From contig JALQPE010002165.1 in the NCBI GenBank assembly GCA_030407315.1, forward strand, positions 26,136 through 90,135: a stretch of DNA of 64,000 nt, given 5' to 3'. The stretch is from Asparagopsis taxiformis (lineage: Eukaryota; Rhodophyta; Florideophyceae; Bonnemaisoniales; Bonnemaisoniaceae). Positions 11,096 through 20,789 of this stretch are shown here, piece by piece; position 1 is the first letter of the stretch; every line of letters starts with the position of its first letter. Made by a program: the position numbers and the translations under genes. The notes under the pieces were generated by a model. That model was not told the DNA's origin, made no database searches, and worked only from the letters and a program-made list of their open reading frames with translations.

Positions 11096-11721
11096 TTCGA
11101 AATGAAGTGGTGTTGTATTCTGGTGATGAAAGTCGGCTAGCGCCCATGAGATGGTTATGTATCTGTTTGGAATGATAAAGTTTACTAATGAGGTTATGAT
11201 GAACTGTTGTCGCCTGGTGGCATTTTGAATCGATATCAAAAAAATCGAAGAGTTTGGGTAATGATCGAGATTGCTCACAGGGATAAAGTAATGGTAAGGT
11301 TCTGTCGAGCGCGCCACTAGGGCGAAAGGTGTACCTCTACCGCACTAGTGATCCTAGGAAAGATATGTGACAAAGCATCGTCATCCATGAGCATTGAGGC
11401 GCGCAAATCAAACTGGACATCGTTTGAAAGGTGGACGATAAGCAGAGGTGCATTACCACAGCTGCGTTAGATAACTCAAAAGATATTATTAGACACAAGT
11501 GATTATCGAAACTGAGTACTGCCTTGACCAGTTCAATGGATTGTATACCACAACCGCTTTTGCTTATAGTCTTCAATTCCAATATCACGCAAACCAATGA
11601 TATCATTCCAGGTGGCAAATTCAGCCTTACAACACATTACGACACTGTGCCCGAGTCAATGATGAGACATTATTCCAACAACGCCTTGATCATTTATCCA
11701 CATAATTCCCAATTACACACA
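11096..11721. other. Upstream region of sulfotransferase 3
   Basis: Contains the segment (about 11250-11520) similar to the upstream region of paralogue 2. No gene recognised. Confidence 0.5.
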
Positions 11722-12819
11722 CTACAATTTAACTATCTTGTCCAATTCAGCTCTCATCGCGTCTACCTCTTCTCTATACCCAAGTCCATCGATGTCATCT
11801 TGCAATTGCTCCGCCAAATAGTCAAACATCTCCAACGAGGTAAAGTACTCGAAAAACTCACTATTCGCATTGCCAGTTCTCTTCAACTCGCCCAACGTAC
11901 TCTCCCGAAACGATTTATCGCCATCAGCCCACCCCCTTTCCAAATATTCACCCGGCATATGCTTGTACAAATATTCCACATACTGCTCCGGCTGTTCAAA
12001 CCTCAACAACGTAATGTGCTGATGAATCTGCGGATAATGAAAGCCACAATACTGCGTCTGCGGTCTCCAATGGGCGTTGGTATTTGTCCAATCCTCCTCC
12101 GACCGATTGCGACTATCCGGCGGAAACTCGTCCTTCAACCACTGATAAAAGATTTCTGCCGATCGCTCTTCCAGCGGCACATACCGTTCCACCTTATCCT
12201 TATAGGCCGAAAGGGTCCTCTGCATCGGGTTGCGCACCACGGCATATTTTGGAATGGATTGGTCACCCAATTTGGCATCGATCTTCGCATTGGGCTGATA
12301 CCCTAATCGCAACAAGCGCTTCGTTTTATCGCCGTGAATTTGGCCGCCCTGCAGCGTCCATTTATTGTACTTGATACGAAGAAGCAGCGAGAAATGATAG
12401 GTGCAGCCGTTTTTCGGAATGGCACAGTACATGTACGACACCTTTTCAGTGTCCACAAAGTAGATGTTCTGACCGGCGAGCAGAATGGACGACAATGATC
12501 TACACACGCCCTCGATTTGATGGCGCAGTTCGTACGGAGCACATCCGTCCGACGAGTGAATTGGCGGGCCGGTTGCCCATTGCTCGTCGTCGTCGTCGTC
12601 GTCGATGGGCGATTTGGATCCTGTTGGACTCGATCCGAGTACTTGGTCTACGGAGAGAGAGTTTTGTCGCGGACGAGTGCGGCGCGCTGCGACGGCGCCG
12701 GTGTTTTGCGCGGTTTGTGCAATTTGTTTGGATGGACGTAGGAGAACGTAGAATGTTAAGAGGGTGATGAAGAAGACGGTGAGCAGGATGAGATTGGGGC
12801 GTCTTTTTCGTAGCGTCAT
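11722..12819 (-). CDS. Golgi-type carbohydrate sulfotransferase, paralogue 4
   Basis: A 365-residue protein and the most divergent of the four. The start is MTLRKRRPNLILLTVFFITLL, a classic type II anchor with three basic residues before the membrane span (about 10-26). A longer stem of about 60 residues follows and carries a run of six Asp encoded by a (TCG)n/(GAC)n microsatellite near 12577-12604. The catalytic domain has AIPKNGCTYHFSLLLR and AVVRNPMQRTLSAYKDKV, so both PAPS-binding motifs are intact. It is predicted to act in the Golgi lumen with unknown acceptor. The longer acidic stem is the main difference from its neighbours. It is divergent from the PH-kinase gene. Confidence 0.85.
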   Translation of the reverse strand: MTLRKRRPNLILLTVFFITLLTFYVLLRPSKQIAQTAQNTGAVAARRTRPRQNSLSVDQVLGSSPTGSKSPIDDDDDDEQWATGPPIHSSDGCAPYELRHQIEGVCRSLSSILLAGQNIYFVDTEKVSYMYCAIPKNGCTYHFSLLLRIKYNKWTLQGGQIHGDKTKRLLRLGYQPNAKIDAKLGDQSIPKYAVVRNPMQRTLSAYKDKVERYVPLEERSAEIFYQWLKDEFPPDSRNRSEEDWTNTNAHWRPQTQYCGFHYPQIHQHITLLRFEQPEQYVEYLYKHMPGEYLERGWADGDKSFRESTLGELKRTGNANSEFFEYFTSLEMFDYLAEQLQDDIDGLGYREEVDAMRAELDKIVKL

Positions 12820-13494
12820 GTTGTGATGGAAATGGTGGGTGGTGGCTAACGGAGTGCGGGTATTTGCAAGTGCATTTGATAATTTACATCGAGTTGAGGT
12901 CAGCCGACGGAAGAAGAGTTGACAGCTGACATGGTGTCACGCTTGTAGCACGTAGAGATGAATTGTATTGAGTCAAGATGGTACGCACTTACGTGGATGT
13001 TGAATGAAGATTGGATCATGGATCCAATTGCGATGAGGTCCTATAGGACCTGTGTGTCGAAACACTGTCGTGCAGTGGGGACCTCTCGAGTGGCCACGTC
13101 ATTACAACCGCAACGCAATGATTATAAGTGTAGCAGCGGGGGAGACTGTGACTGGCAGCAGGAGCGACCGCTCACAGCGTCCCATTGCCAACAAAATTAA
13201 AAAAAATTGCGAGTGCAACGTACAGTAGTAGTTATCGCGTCGGGGAATGATGAAAACGATCCGACCAACTCTGACTATATACACGGACGCCACACAGCGA
13301 CCCATCCAACCAAACGTCAACACACCAACCAACACAACTGTATCCGTTCACATAACACACTCCCCCTCCATCCCAAATATATATGACCTCACTGTGCGCC
13401 GCCGCAACTTACTCCCTCACCCTCCAGACATTGCTCCGCCTCGCAACCCATCTGCCGCCGACACCCGTCCGTCCGCCCTGCCCGCGCTCCAGGC
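12820..13494. other. Divergent intergenic region, sulfotransferase 4 / PH-kinase
   Basis: A TATA-like AT run (AAATATATATGAC) lies near 13375-13386, about 110 bp upstream of the kinase ATG. Otherwise I see nothing recognisable. Confidence 0.4.
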
Positions 13495-14607
13495 ATGGTT
13501 CAATTACGCTACGCCGCCGATTCCAAAGAGTCGCACTGGCTCACACGCACCAGTGTGCAACGAACCTCCTTCTTCTCGCGTGAAAACACCACCGAACGAC
13601 GCCTCTACTTCAAGCTCCGCGGCTCGATGCTGTCCGCCCATCAGGAGCCGACCTACCCGGAAATCTGGCGTTCGCCGCTCAAACAGCTCCGTCGTGTCGA
13701 TCCCGACACGTTGTCCTTCACGCTGCTTCTGGATAAAACTGTCGTCACCCTGCGCGCCGATAGTGTGCACATCTTCGATCGCTGGGTCGCCGCCGCCCAA
13801 CGCTCGGCCGGTACTTCGTTCAACAAGTTTTACAAGCGCGAACGCTCCATCGGGAAGGGTCATTTCTCCTCGGTTTACCTCGCGGCCGACCGAATTACCG
13901 GCGACAAATTCGCCGTCAAGGTGATTAAGAAGGATAAGAACGACATGGAGAAGAGTAAAAAGTTTATTCGCAGAGAGGTCAAGGTGCTGTCGACGACGAA
14001 TCATCCTAATCTTGTCACAGCTGTCGACTTTTTCTCGTCGGACGGGCGTCCGCATATTGTGATGGAGTATGTTAAGGGCGGGTCGTTGCGCGATTTGATC
14101 CGTTGTCGTAAGCGTTTGGCCGAGGTCGAGGCGCGACCGATTATTCGTGGCATTCTTAAAGCGTTGGCCTATTTGCATGAAAATAATATTGTGCATCGCG
14201 ACATCAAGCCGGAGAATGTGCTGATGGAGACGCCGACATTTCCCAAGATTACAGACTTTGGTCTGGCGACTTTTCTGTCGGAAGACAAACATATTCATTC
14301 GGTGGTCGGTACACCGTCTTACGTCGCGCCGGAAATTATCCGAAATGTTCCGTACGGACCGGCGGCCGACGTGTGGTCTTGCGGCATTCTGCTCTACTTT
14401 ATGCTGGCTGGCGAACGGCCATTCTCCGGCGAGAGTCGCGAAGAGATTAAACGAGAGGTGCTCAAGGGCGACTTGAAATTTCCAAGTCAGTTGTTCGGAA
14501 CGCTCTCGCCGGAGATCAAGCATCTAATTAACCTCATGCTCAACTACGACCAGCACAGGAGAGTATCTGCAAAAGATGCTCTGCAGCACTCGTGGCTTTG
14601 TCGATGA
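13495..14607 (+). CDS. Ser/Thr protein kinase with N-terminal PH-like domain
   Basis: A 370-residue protein. Residues ~1-103 look like a pleckstrin-homology domain: alternating hydrophobic strands, then the closing helix ending VHIFDRWVAAAQRS. Residues ~112-368 are a complete kinase domain with Gly loop GKGHFSSVYLA (120-130), catalytic Lys142 in VKVIKK, Glu161, HRDIKPEN (234-241), DFG 254-256, and APE 278-280. The kinase core resembles the CAMK group. Single-exon and close-coupled PH-kinase proteins of this layout are common in protists, where the PH domain is expected to bring the kinase to phosphoinositide membranes or to autoinhibit it. The substrate is unknown. All catalytic residues are present, so activity is expected. 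Confidence 0.88.
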   Translation: MVQLRYAADSKESHWLTRTSVQRTSFFSRENTTERRLYFKLRGSMLSAHQEPTYPEIWRSPLKQLRRVDPDTLSFTLLLDKTVVTLRADSVHIFDRWVAAAQRSAGTSFNKFYKRERSIGKGHFSSVYLAADRITGDKFAVKVIKKDKNDMEKSKKFIRREVKVLSTTNHPNLVTAVDFFSSDGRPHIVMEYVKGGSLRDLIRCRKRLAEVEARPIIRGILKALAYLHENNIVHRDIKPENVLMETPTFPKITDFGLATFLSEDKHIHSVVGTPSYVAPEIIRNVPYGPAADVWSCGILLYFMLAGERPFSGESREEIKREVLKGDLKFPSQLFGTLSPEIKHLINLMLNYDQHRRVSAKDALQHSWLCR

Positions 14608-15566
14608 GCAACTAATTTCAACTTTTGCGGAGACAACTCGTGGAGTAAGGTGCGATGTACAGCGTATCTTTGCCTTGTAGACTCGAGTGGAATGTAAAGA
14701 TTATGTTATATCACTGGACATGGGTGGAGTGTAACGACGGTGTCGCGACCGGTAGACCAACTCTGAGCGTTGCGCGTACGCGCGTGCGTGATGCGTTTGA
14801 GCACGTCAGCGTCACATGAATTGCAACGTGAATTTGGCGTGCGTGCTCGCAACCCTGTTGTGCGTCGATTGCGCCGTATGATGTTTTGTCAATTTATTTT
14901 CAACATTTCCAATTATTCGTTATGAATTGATTATAATCAATCAAGTTGCGGCTGAACTTGTTGCCGCTTACAGTAAAATGTGGATATACCAGCAATGATA
15001 CTGTCGATGACAACGCTCGCTCGGCAAACTTTGCTCCTGTTTCGAGACCGCGTCCTCTCAATTGCTTCCTTCGATTGTTCCCGTTGCGCGTTACAACTTG
15101 CTGAAACAGACAAATCGCAGCAATCAACACAACAGGCTGCGTGCACCGTTTGCAAAGCTTGTTTTGCGCACAAACATGATGTGGTTCAAGAGGTGTGTCA
15201 AACGCTCGTGCAGCGCGTATGATGCAAACTAAGTTGAGCTCAAGAGCTGCGTGTTGCCCGCATGACCAAGGTACCAAGGGTAACCACCTTGCAACAAGCT
15301 CTTTCTCGCGCATTGCTCCTGGCGACAAAATGTCACATCAGCTCAAGATCTGCCGATGACCACAAAATATTCCAAAAGATCTCATATTCCCTAAAATATT
15401 TCATAAAATCAGAAAAAGACGCCGTCGATCGTGCGACGCGTACCAACCCTCAAGCTATGATACAAGCGCCAATGCCTCTGTCCATTCTGCGAAACATCGT
15501 TCCCTAACTCGCTCTCCGCTCACACGCCCAGTTTTCGCGCCTCCTCGACTTTCGCATCGTTCAAAC
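14608..15566. other. Intergenic region upstream of RPS29
   Basis: Holds the kinase 3' region and RPS29 promoter. I see no gene, RNA or repeat that I can support. Confidence 0.5.
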
Positions 15567-15737
15567 ATGGGTCACGAAAACGTCTGGGGATCTCATCCGA
15601 AGAGATATGGCAAGGGCTCCCGCGCCTGCCGTGTCTGCGGATCTCGCGTTGGTGTCATTCGCAAGTACGGGCTAGATATTTGCCGTCGGTGTTTCAAGGA
15701 AAACGCCAACAACATTGGTTTCCACAAGTATCGCTGA
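15567..15737 (+). CDS. RPS29: 40S ribosomal protein S29 (uS14 family)
   Basis: A 56-codon intact gene starting [19 protein letters not shown] and ending NIGFHKYR. The length and sequence are diagnostic of eukaryotic S29. Four cysteines (C21, C24, C39, C42) form the zinc-binding C-x2-C...C-x2-C site. The protein sits in the head of the small ribosomal subunit near the mRNA and tRNA path and is essential for translation. The start is fixed by the universally conserved N-terminus. The gene is uninterrupted here, whereas S29 is often intron-containing elsewhere. Confidence 0.97.
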   Translation: MGHENVWGSHPKRYGKGSRACRVCGSRVGVIRKYGLDICRRCFKENANNIGFHKYR

Positions 15738-16140
15738 TTGCAATCGGTGTTTCGACTCGCTTTCTTCGACTTTATTCTTGAAGAATCTGCTCAATGGGGC
15801 ACTTTTTGTTGCGTTTACTGCGCGCTGTTTTCAATCTCGACCGCTCTCGTTGTATTATCCGGGCCGCCGCCCGCGTAGCCTCGATTGTTCGGACCGTTTC
15901 GGGTGCATTGTCGCCGATTGATGCACAAGTTGCTTTCGATTAGCAATGTTGGGCAGTGTAGTTCGTATCATGCGTTGTATTACTATGTTTTACATGCTAA
16001 AGCTTTATTTGTAAACGCGACGAAACTTTCCTCGATTGGGCATGTGGCTTGTCTTGATACCATTGTCTATTTCCTGATTATCGAGTGACGTTTCAGTTTA
16101 TTGTCTTCTGTACATATCATTCCTGCTAGAGTATGGTAAT
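15738..16140. other. Convergent intergenic region
   Basis: The 3' flanks of RPS29 (+) and the ankyrin gene (-). Nothing else recognised. Confidence 0.5.
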
Positions 16141-16995
16141 CTATTTCGATTCCGGCTCCTTGACTCGAATCGTCACTTTAACATCCGTCGCAGATGGAGG
16201 AGTTGGCGGGGGCGTTTGTTCCTCTCCCTTCGGTTTTACACGAACGACAAACTTTGCAGATTCCGTTTCCTCAGTAATTTCACCGGCACCATCCAAAGTT
16301 TTCGCATCACCATCATCTTCCTCCTCGTCATCATCTTCAAGTTCTGTCGCCGCATCGAGCACTCGAACAATCTCCGTGAGATTCTTATGATCGGGGTTGT
16401 CCATGAAGAACCTCTTCTGCGGCACTTTCTCAAGCATAGTCTCCGCAACCTCTACCGGTAATTGGCCCTGAAAGCTCTGAATATTCGGGTCCGCGCCCAA
16501 CTCCAACAACAGCCGCACAGTATCAACCTTCTTATACCCAGTAGCCATATGCAACGGTGTGAAGCCCATGATATCTTGCAAGTTGACATTACCGCCCTCA
16601 TCCACAAGCTTTTGACACAGAGTAGGCAGTCCATTTCCGGCACAAAAATGTAGAGCGTTTCGACGATTGACGTCCGTGCAGTCGATATCAACACCTTCAG
16701 TCAACATAGATTCTATCAGTTGCACATCGGCATCATAGCACGCTTCAATGAATTTGGCTTCCTGTTCGCCAAGACCAGCCGTCGAGACACCCTTTTGTGT
16801 GGGCGCCTGTGACGGCCCCTGCATTTCATTCTCGTCTTCCTCTTCCTCGGCCGCCATGCGCATTGGGATGCGAGCGCGCCAAGTGGCGGCTGCGCGCTGC
16901 GGGATGCGACATGTGCGAAGCGGCGTAAACGCCGACGGAAACGGGCGCAAAGTGGAGGAAAGATGTGGCGTGATAACAAAGGCGAAACCCGCCAT
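16141..16995 (-). CDS. Ankyrin-repeat protein with predicted plastid transit peptide
   Basis: A 284-residue protein. An in-frame ATG lies 69 bases further upstream, but the start at 16995 (MAGFAFVITPHLSSTLRPF) gives a basic, Ser/Thr/Arg-rich, acid-poor leader of about 50 residues. It has a phenylalanine close to the N-terminus, typical of primary red algal and glaucophyte plastid transit peptides. The mature part begins near MRMAAEEEEDE (acidic), followed by three to four ankyrin repeats (NRRNALHFCAGNG, MGFTPLHMATGYK and SFQGQLPVEVAE are clear). An acidic linker and a C-terminal tail with prolines follow (PPPTPP). Ankyrin proteins of plastids serve in protein targeting and complex assembly. 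I cannot assign this one to a named member. Confidence 0.75.
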   Translation of the reverse strand: MAGFAFVITPHLSSTLRPFPSAFTPLRTCRIPQRAAATWRARIPMRMAAEEEEDENEMQGPSQAPTQKGVSTAGLGEQEAKFIEACYDADVQLIESMLTEGVDIDCTDVNRRNALHFCAGNGLPTLCQKLVDEGGNVNLQDIMGFTPLHMATGYKKVDTVRLLLELGADPNIQSFQGQLPVEVAETMLEKVPQKRFFMDNPDHKNLTEIVRVLDAATELEDDDEEEDDGDAKTLDGAGEITEETESAKFVVRVKPKGEEQTPPPTPPSATDVKVTIRVKEPESK

Positions 16996-17640
16996 ATTCC
17001 AAACTTTGATCGCTCCCGTTGTTGGTCTACAAAGTGGATTGTAGTGATGAAAACAGGAGATCATTTCCTTCCAGCGCGATGACGTTGCCGCAGTTCAGCT
17101 GCGAGGGTCGATTCGACGACTTGGGAGCAGCGTGTGACCAGTGCGCAGGTTGCGAGAATTTTTATTCATAAAATATGATCTCCTGCCGTTTCTGACCGCA
17201 GTGCTGAATCTGGTTGGCCGCTGTTGCGATGCTTCAGACGCCTGTTGTCGATTCTAAGTCGTAGCCAAGTACTCTCATCATTCATTGACGCAGTTGGTGG
17301 GACATGGATTTTACTTTGTGTACAGAGGAGGCCGCAAAAAAGGCGGCAGAAGGCGTTGTTATCGTAGTCATTCAATTGCGGCATTACCTACGCTCATTAC
17401 ATCGGCAGTCCTTTAGATTGACAGAGACCGTTTTGTTGTACTCAATACAATCGAAACCGATAGTAACGACTCGTTACTAACTGTTCCGAGAACACAGCTT
17501 GCATTGAGCACGCTCAAGACCGAGACTATACCAATACCGACACTAATACATCGCAGAATAACACAATGGACACACTATGGATACAAGTTTAGTTGGTTTG
17601 ATATACAATTCGACATTCATCAACGTCGCGAGCACAACAA
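16996..17640. other. Intergenic region between ankyrin gene start and CDC6 end
   Basis: Upstream region of the ankyrin gene and 3' flank of CDC6. No other feature recognised. Confidence 0.5.
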
Positions 17641-19068
17641 CTATTTGACAACCAGAAGTGGCAGGAACCCGCGGTCCGAAATACCAGCACGAACATCCTC
17701 AACTGGAACACGCAATCGAACTGGCTTGGACCTCAAAGTTCTTGCGACATTCTTGGCTTTGGATGACACAACTGGTACGTCTAACAGCCCATGATGCACC
17801 AGAGAATTGCAACAAATATCCGCAAACTCTGAAAATGATACACTTGATACACGTGCCCTGTTGCACATCCTCACAAACGAGTCGAACAAACCTCCTAAAG
17901 TCGTCTTCTTCTTCGTCTGCGTCCTCCCTCTCGCAGACTTGACCGGCTCCACAGAAACCAACTGCGCTGCATTGGCCGCTACACATAGTGCCAACTGCTG
18001 CTGCACTGGCAATTTCCTTATTGTATCGACAGCGGCTGACAACCCACCTCGTTTGTTGATAATACCCGAGACAACCATAATGGAGTTCTTCCCCGCTTCG
18101 CGACGCATTTGCATTATTGCCTCTCGACAAACATCAAGTACCAAGCGCGCGTCACCAGAACCAGCGGCGACTTTTTTCGCCGCGAGCGATATCGCCTTGT
18201 CACTCAGGGCACCGTCTGTATGATCGCCAAGTCGCTGCTCAACAATTGCGGCAAGATCTGTGGCATCGTACGGCGTAAATGGCACGACATCAGGCATGGC
18301 ACCACTCGCCCGAAGCCATGGCAGCAGTCGAACAGGCAGATCGATAGCGTTTGCGATCCCTACAAGAACCAGACGCGAGTTTGGAAGGCGGGGCCATTCG
18401 AATGCGGCATAGAGCACCATTTGATCGGATGACGTGAGAAAGTCGACTTCGTCCAAAACGATCAGCACCTTGGAACCTGGTGAGGTCGCGTACGATCGAA
18501 TTGCCTCCTGGGCGGCGTTCACGGTTTGGGTGGACGTCGCACCCAACTCGGATGCAAGATGGGCGTAGAGATCTTTAGGCTGACTGAGCGTCGCACAATT
18601 GACCCAGATAGTTTGGGGGTTTTGCTGCGTCGCATCGCAGCTTCGTAGACGTTTGGCGACTTTAGATACGGCGTATGTCTTACCCGTTCCGGGCGTTCCA
18701 CACACGTAGATACTCTTCGAGTCGGAGTCCGACGACATGGCCGTAGATACAAGGTCGGACAAGTGCTCAAATTCGGTCCGTCGACCGACGACGGGACCAT
18801 CGGGTTCGAAGCTCAACGAGAGCAGCGAGGCGTCCGGCGCGGCGACGGGCGGGGGTGTGGATTGGGTGTCGTCTTGGGTTGAGATAGGGGACATGGGAAT
18901 GGAGATATGCGGAATGCCATGTGCGAGCTGAGACGATGTTAGGTCGGGCTTTGTTAGTGCGGCGACGGTTTTCGCGAGGGTTTTATTGGCGTGCCTTCGG
19001 GCGGTCGGCTTGGTAATGCGGCCGGTGATGGTCGCGGCGCGCGTTGGTCGCGCGGTGGTGTGTGGCAT
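17641..19068 (-). CDS. CDC6: CDC6/ORC1-type AAA+ replication licensing ATPase
   Basis: A 475-residue protein from MPHTTARPTR (ATG 19068); the open frame continues upstream into low-complexity sequence that lacks conserved features. The basic, Ser/Thr-Pro-containing N-terminus (TKPTARR, IPMSPISTQ) would suit CDK control. The AAA+ core has Walker A GTPGTGKT (124-131), Walker B LIVLDEVD (202-209), sensor 1 GIANAIDLPVRLLPWL (237-252) and sensor 2 GSGDARLVLD (303-312). A C-terminal winged-helix region follows at about 370-475. GIANxIDL and the length favour CDC6 over ORC1, which usually carries a BAH domain. CDC6 loads MCM helicase onto origins in G1. E2F-like sites lie upstream. Confidence 0.88.
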   Translation of the reverse strand: MPHTTARPTRAATITGRITKPTARRHANKTLAKTVAALTKPDLTSSQLAHGIPHISIPMSPISTQDDTQSTPPPVAAPDASLLSLSFEPDGPVVGRRTEFEHLSDLVSTAMSSDSDSKSIYVCGTPGTGKTYAVSKVAKRLRSCDATQQNPQTIWVNCATLSQPKDLYAHLASELGATSTQTVNAAQEAIRSYATSPGSKVLIVLDEVDFLTSSDQMVLYAAFEWPRLPNSRLVLVGIANAIDLPVRLLPWLRASGAMPDVVPFTPYDATDLAAIVEQRLGDHTDGALSDKAISLAAKKVAAGSGDARLVLDVCREAIMQMRREAGKNSIMVVSGIINKRGGLSAAVDTIRKLPVQQQLALCVAANAAQLVSVEPVKSARGRTQTKKKTTLGGLFDSFVRMCNRARVSSVSFSEFADICCNSLVHHGLLDVPVVSSKAKNVARTLRSKPVRLRVPVEDVRAGISDRGFLPLLVVK

Positions 19069-19242
19069 TGTGGCGTGTGGTAAGATTGTCGAGAGAGGGA
19101 TTGGTCGAATGGGGACGGAAACGACACTGTCGTGCGGACGGAATAGGCATGGTCTGGTACTAGTAGTGGTATAGATAGTAGAAAATGTGGCGCCAAGTCG
19201 GAAGTGAAGCGCGGGCGGTAGGAGGGTATGTCGTGAGGGAGA

Positions 19243-19253
19243 TGGCGGGAAAT
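19243..19253. promoter_or_regulatory. E2F-like site upstream of CDC6
   Basis: TGGCGGGAAAT matches the E2F/DP consensus TTTSSCGGGAAA at its core. It lies 175 bp upstream of the CDC6 start codon. CDC6 is a classical E2F target, so position and identity agree. Confidence 0.5.
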
Positions 19254-19404
19254 GGATGAATAAATGGCTTTCGACTATTTTCACGATATATTCGTGCTAC
19301 AGTATCGAGTTGTGAGCTGAGATGAATGACCTTTGATTAAATTTTGAATCGGGCCATGGGTACCACGCGTTGTTTGGATGCCAAACTTTAGCTCCTTCTC
19401 GTTA

Positions 19405-19417
19405 TTTTCGCGCCAAA
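19405..19417. promoter_or_regulatory. E2F-like site in the CDC6-GPN1 divergent promoter
   Basis: TTTTCGCGCCAAA is a strong match to the TTTSGCGC-type E2F consensus. It sits between CDC6 (-) and GPN1 (+). Confidence 0.6.
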
Positions 19418-19432
19418 TTTCAGGCCTGTTGC

Positions 19433-19443
19433 TCCCGCCAAAT
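19433..19443. promoter_or_regulatory. Second E2F-like site in the CDC6-GPN1 divergent promoter
   Basis: TCCCGCCAAAT is the reverse complement of ATTTGGCGGGA, an exact match to the E2F core. It lies 15 bp from the previous site. Confidence 0.6.
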
Positions 19444-19547
19444 CAATTCAATTGAATCTGTGATCTAATCACTGTACCATCGCAATCCTTTTACGCCACC
19501 GCCACCACCATTCTTCTTGCCCGCGAAACGCTGACAACAATATCATC

Positions 19548-20717
19548 ATGGAGTCCGATCAGCCACCACCTCTTCAAACTCCAGCATGTCTCATACTTGG
19601 CATGGCCGGATCCGGGAAAACAACCCTCGTCGACGCGCTGTCCTCCTGGCTGGAAGACGAAGAGGACATCGCAAGCGCTCTGTCTCAGCTGGCAGTTGAA
19701 TCGCAAGTTTCTAAAACCCTCACCCAATCTGCGCAAGCCTCCTCCTCTTCTGCTGCCCAAAACCCACTCCCTGGTGAGGGGGCCTACGTCGTAAATCTTG
19801 ACCCAGCTGTCTTCCAGCTCCCCTATGAACCCAATATCGACATCAGGGACACCATCAAATACAAAGACGTAATGCGCGAATACAGCCTCGGACCGAACGG
19901 CGCCATCATCACCTCCCTCAATATCTATGCCACTCGCTTCGACCAGGTGATAGCACTTATTGAAAAGCGCGCCCCAGAGGTTAAAGCGCTCATATTCGAC
20001 ACGCCTGGCCAAATTGAAACGTTTACATGGTCGGCTTCTGGGGCTATTATCACAGAGTCTTTGGCAATGGTCCTACCAACGGTTGTGGTTTTCGTGATCG
20101 ACACGCAGAGAAGCCAGTCAGCGATGACGTTTGTCAGTAACATGCTGTACGCGTGCTCCATCATGTACAAGACGCGGCTGCCAATGGTTGTGGCGTTCAA
20201 CAAGATCGACGTGGTGAGTTGCAAGTTTGCGCAGGCATGGATGGAGGACTTTGATGCGTTTGACGCCGCGTTGAGAGAGGATAACTTTGTGGGTACCCTG
20301 GCCAGAAGCATGGCGATGGCGCTGGAGGAGTTTTACAAGTCGATGCGCAGTGTGGGTGTCAGTGCGCAGACGGGCGAGGGGATGCAGGAGCTGGTCAAGG
20401 CCGTTCACCAGGCTGCTGAGGAATATGAGCGAGAGTATAGGCCTGTTCTCGAGCAGATGAAGAGAACGAGGGCGCAGGAACAAAGGGAGAGGCAGGATGA
20501 ACAGATTGACAATTTGAAGCGCGATATAAAGAATGAGCGAGAATCAGCCTTTGCGCCGTTTGACAGAGAGGATGGGGATCGGGAGGAGGACGATGGGCGG
20601 GACGCGCATGCCAAGCGGTTGGGTCAGATGAAAGGTGTGGCGGAGGATGACGCAGAGGAGAAACTGGCTTATGAACAATTTGTTCGGAACATGGAGGAAA
20701 AATCGAAGAAGACTTGA
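19548..20717 (+). CDS. GPN1: GPN-loop GTPase 1 (XAB1/Npa3 family)
   Basis: A 389-residue GTPase. P-loop GMAGSGKT at 18-25, the family-defining Gly-Pro-Asn (GPNGA) at 115-119, DTPGQ at 151-155 and NKID at 218-221 are all present. The Ser-rich insertion at about 45-75 between the P-loop and NLDP (83-86) is longer than usual. After the GTPase domain (to about 290) comes a long charged, probably coiled-coil tail rich in Glu and Arg, as in GPN1 rather than GPN2 or GPN3. GPN1 pairs with GPN3 and brings RNA polymerase II subunits into the nucleus. It is divergent from CDC6 (480 bp apart) and convergent with the next gene (72 bp apart). Confidence 0.95.
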   Translation: MESDQPPPLQTPACLILGMAGSGKTTLVDALSSWLEDEEDIASALSQLAVESQVSKTLTQSAQASSSSAAQNPLPGEGAYVVNLDPAVFQLPYEPNIDIRDTIKYKDVMREYSLGPNGAIITSLNIYATRFDQVIALIEKRAPEVKALIFDTPGQIETFTWSASGAIITESLAMVLPTVVVFVIDTQRSQSAMTFVSNMLYACSIMYKTRLPMVVAFNKIDVVSCKFAQAWMEDFDAFDAALREDNFVGTLARSMAMALEEFYKSMRSVGVSAQTGEGMQELVKAVHQAAEEYEREYRPVLEQMKRTRAQEQRERQDEQIDNLKRDIKNERESAFAPFDREDGDREEDDGRDAHAKRLGQMKGVAEDDAEEKLAYEQFVRNMEEKSKKT

Positions 20718-20789
20718 TAATTTGCACCGTATGTGGTTAGAGTAGCTGCAATATTTATATTAAACATGGCCTATGTCCAGACAATCCGA

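Noticed and set aside
13504..14523. A 339-codon minus-strand frame opposite the PH-kinase
   Set aside because: Antisense shadow of a gene with strong codon bias. All kinase motifs lie on the plus strand.
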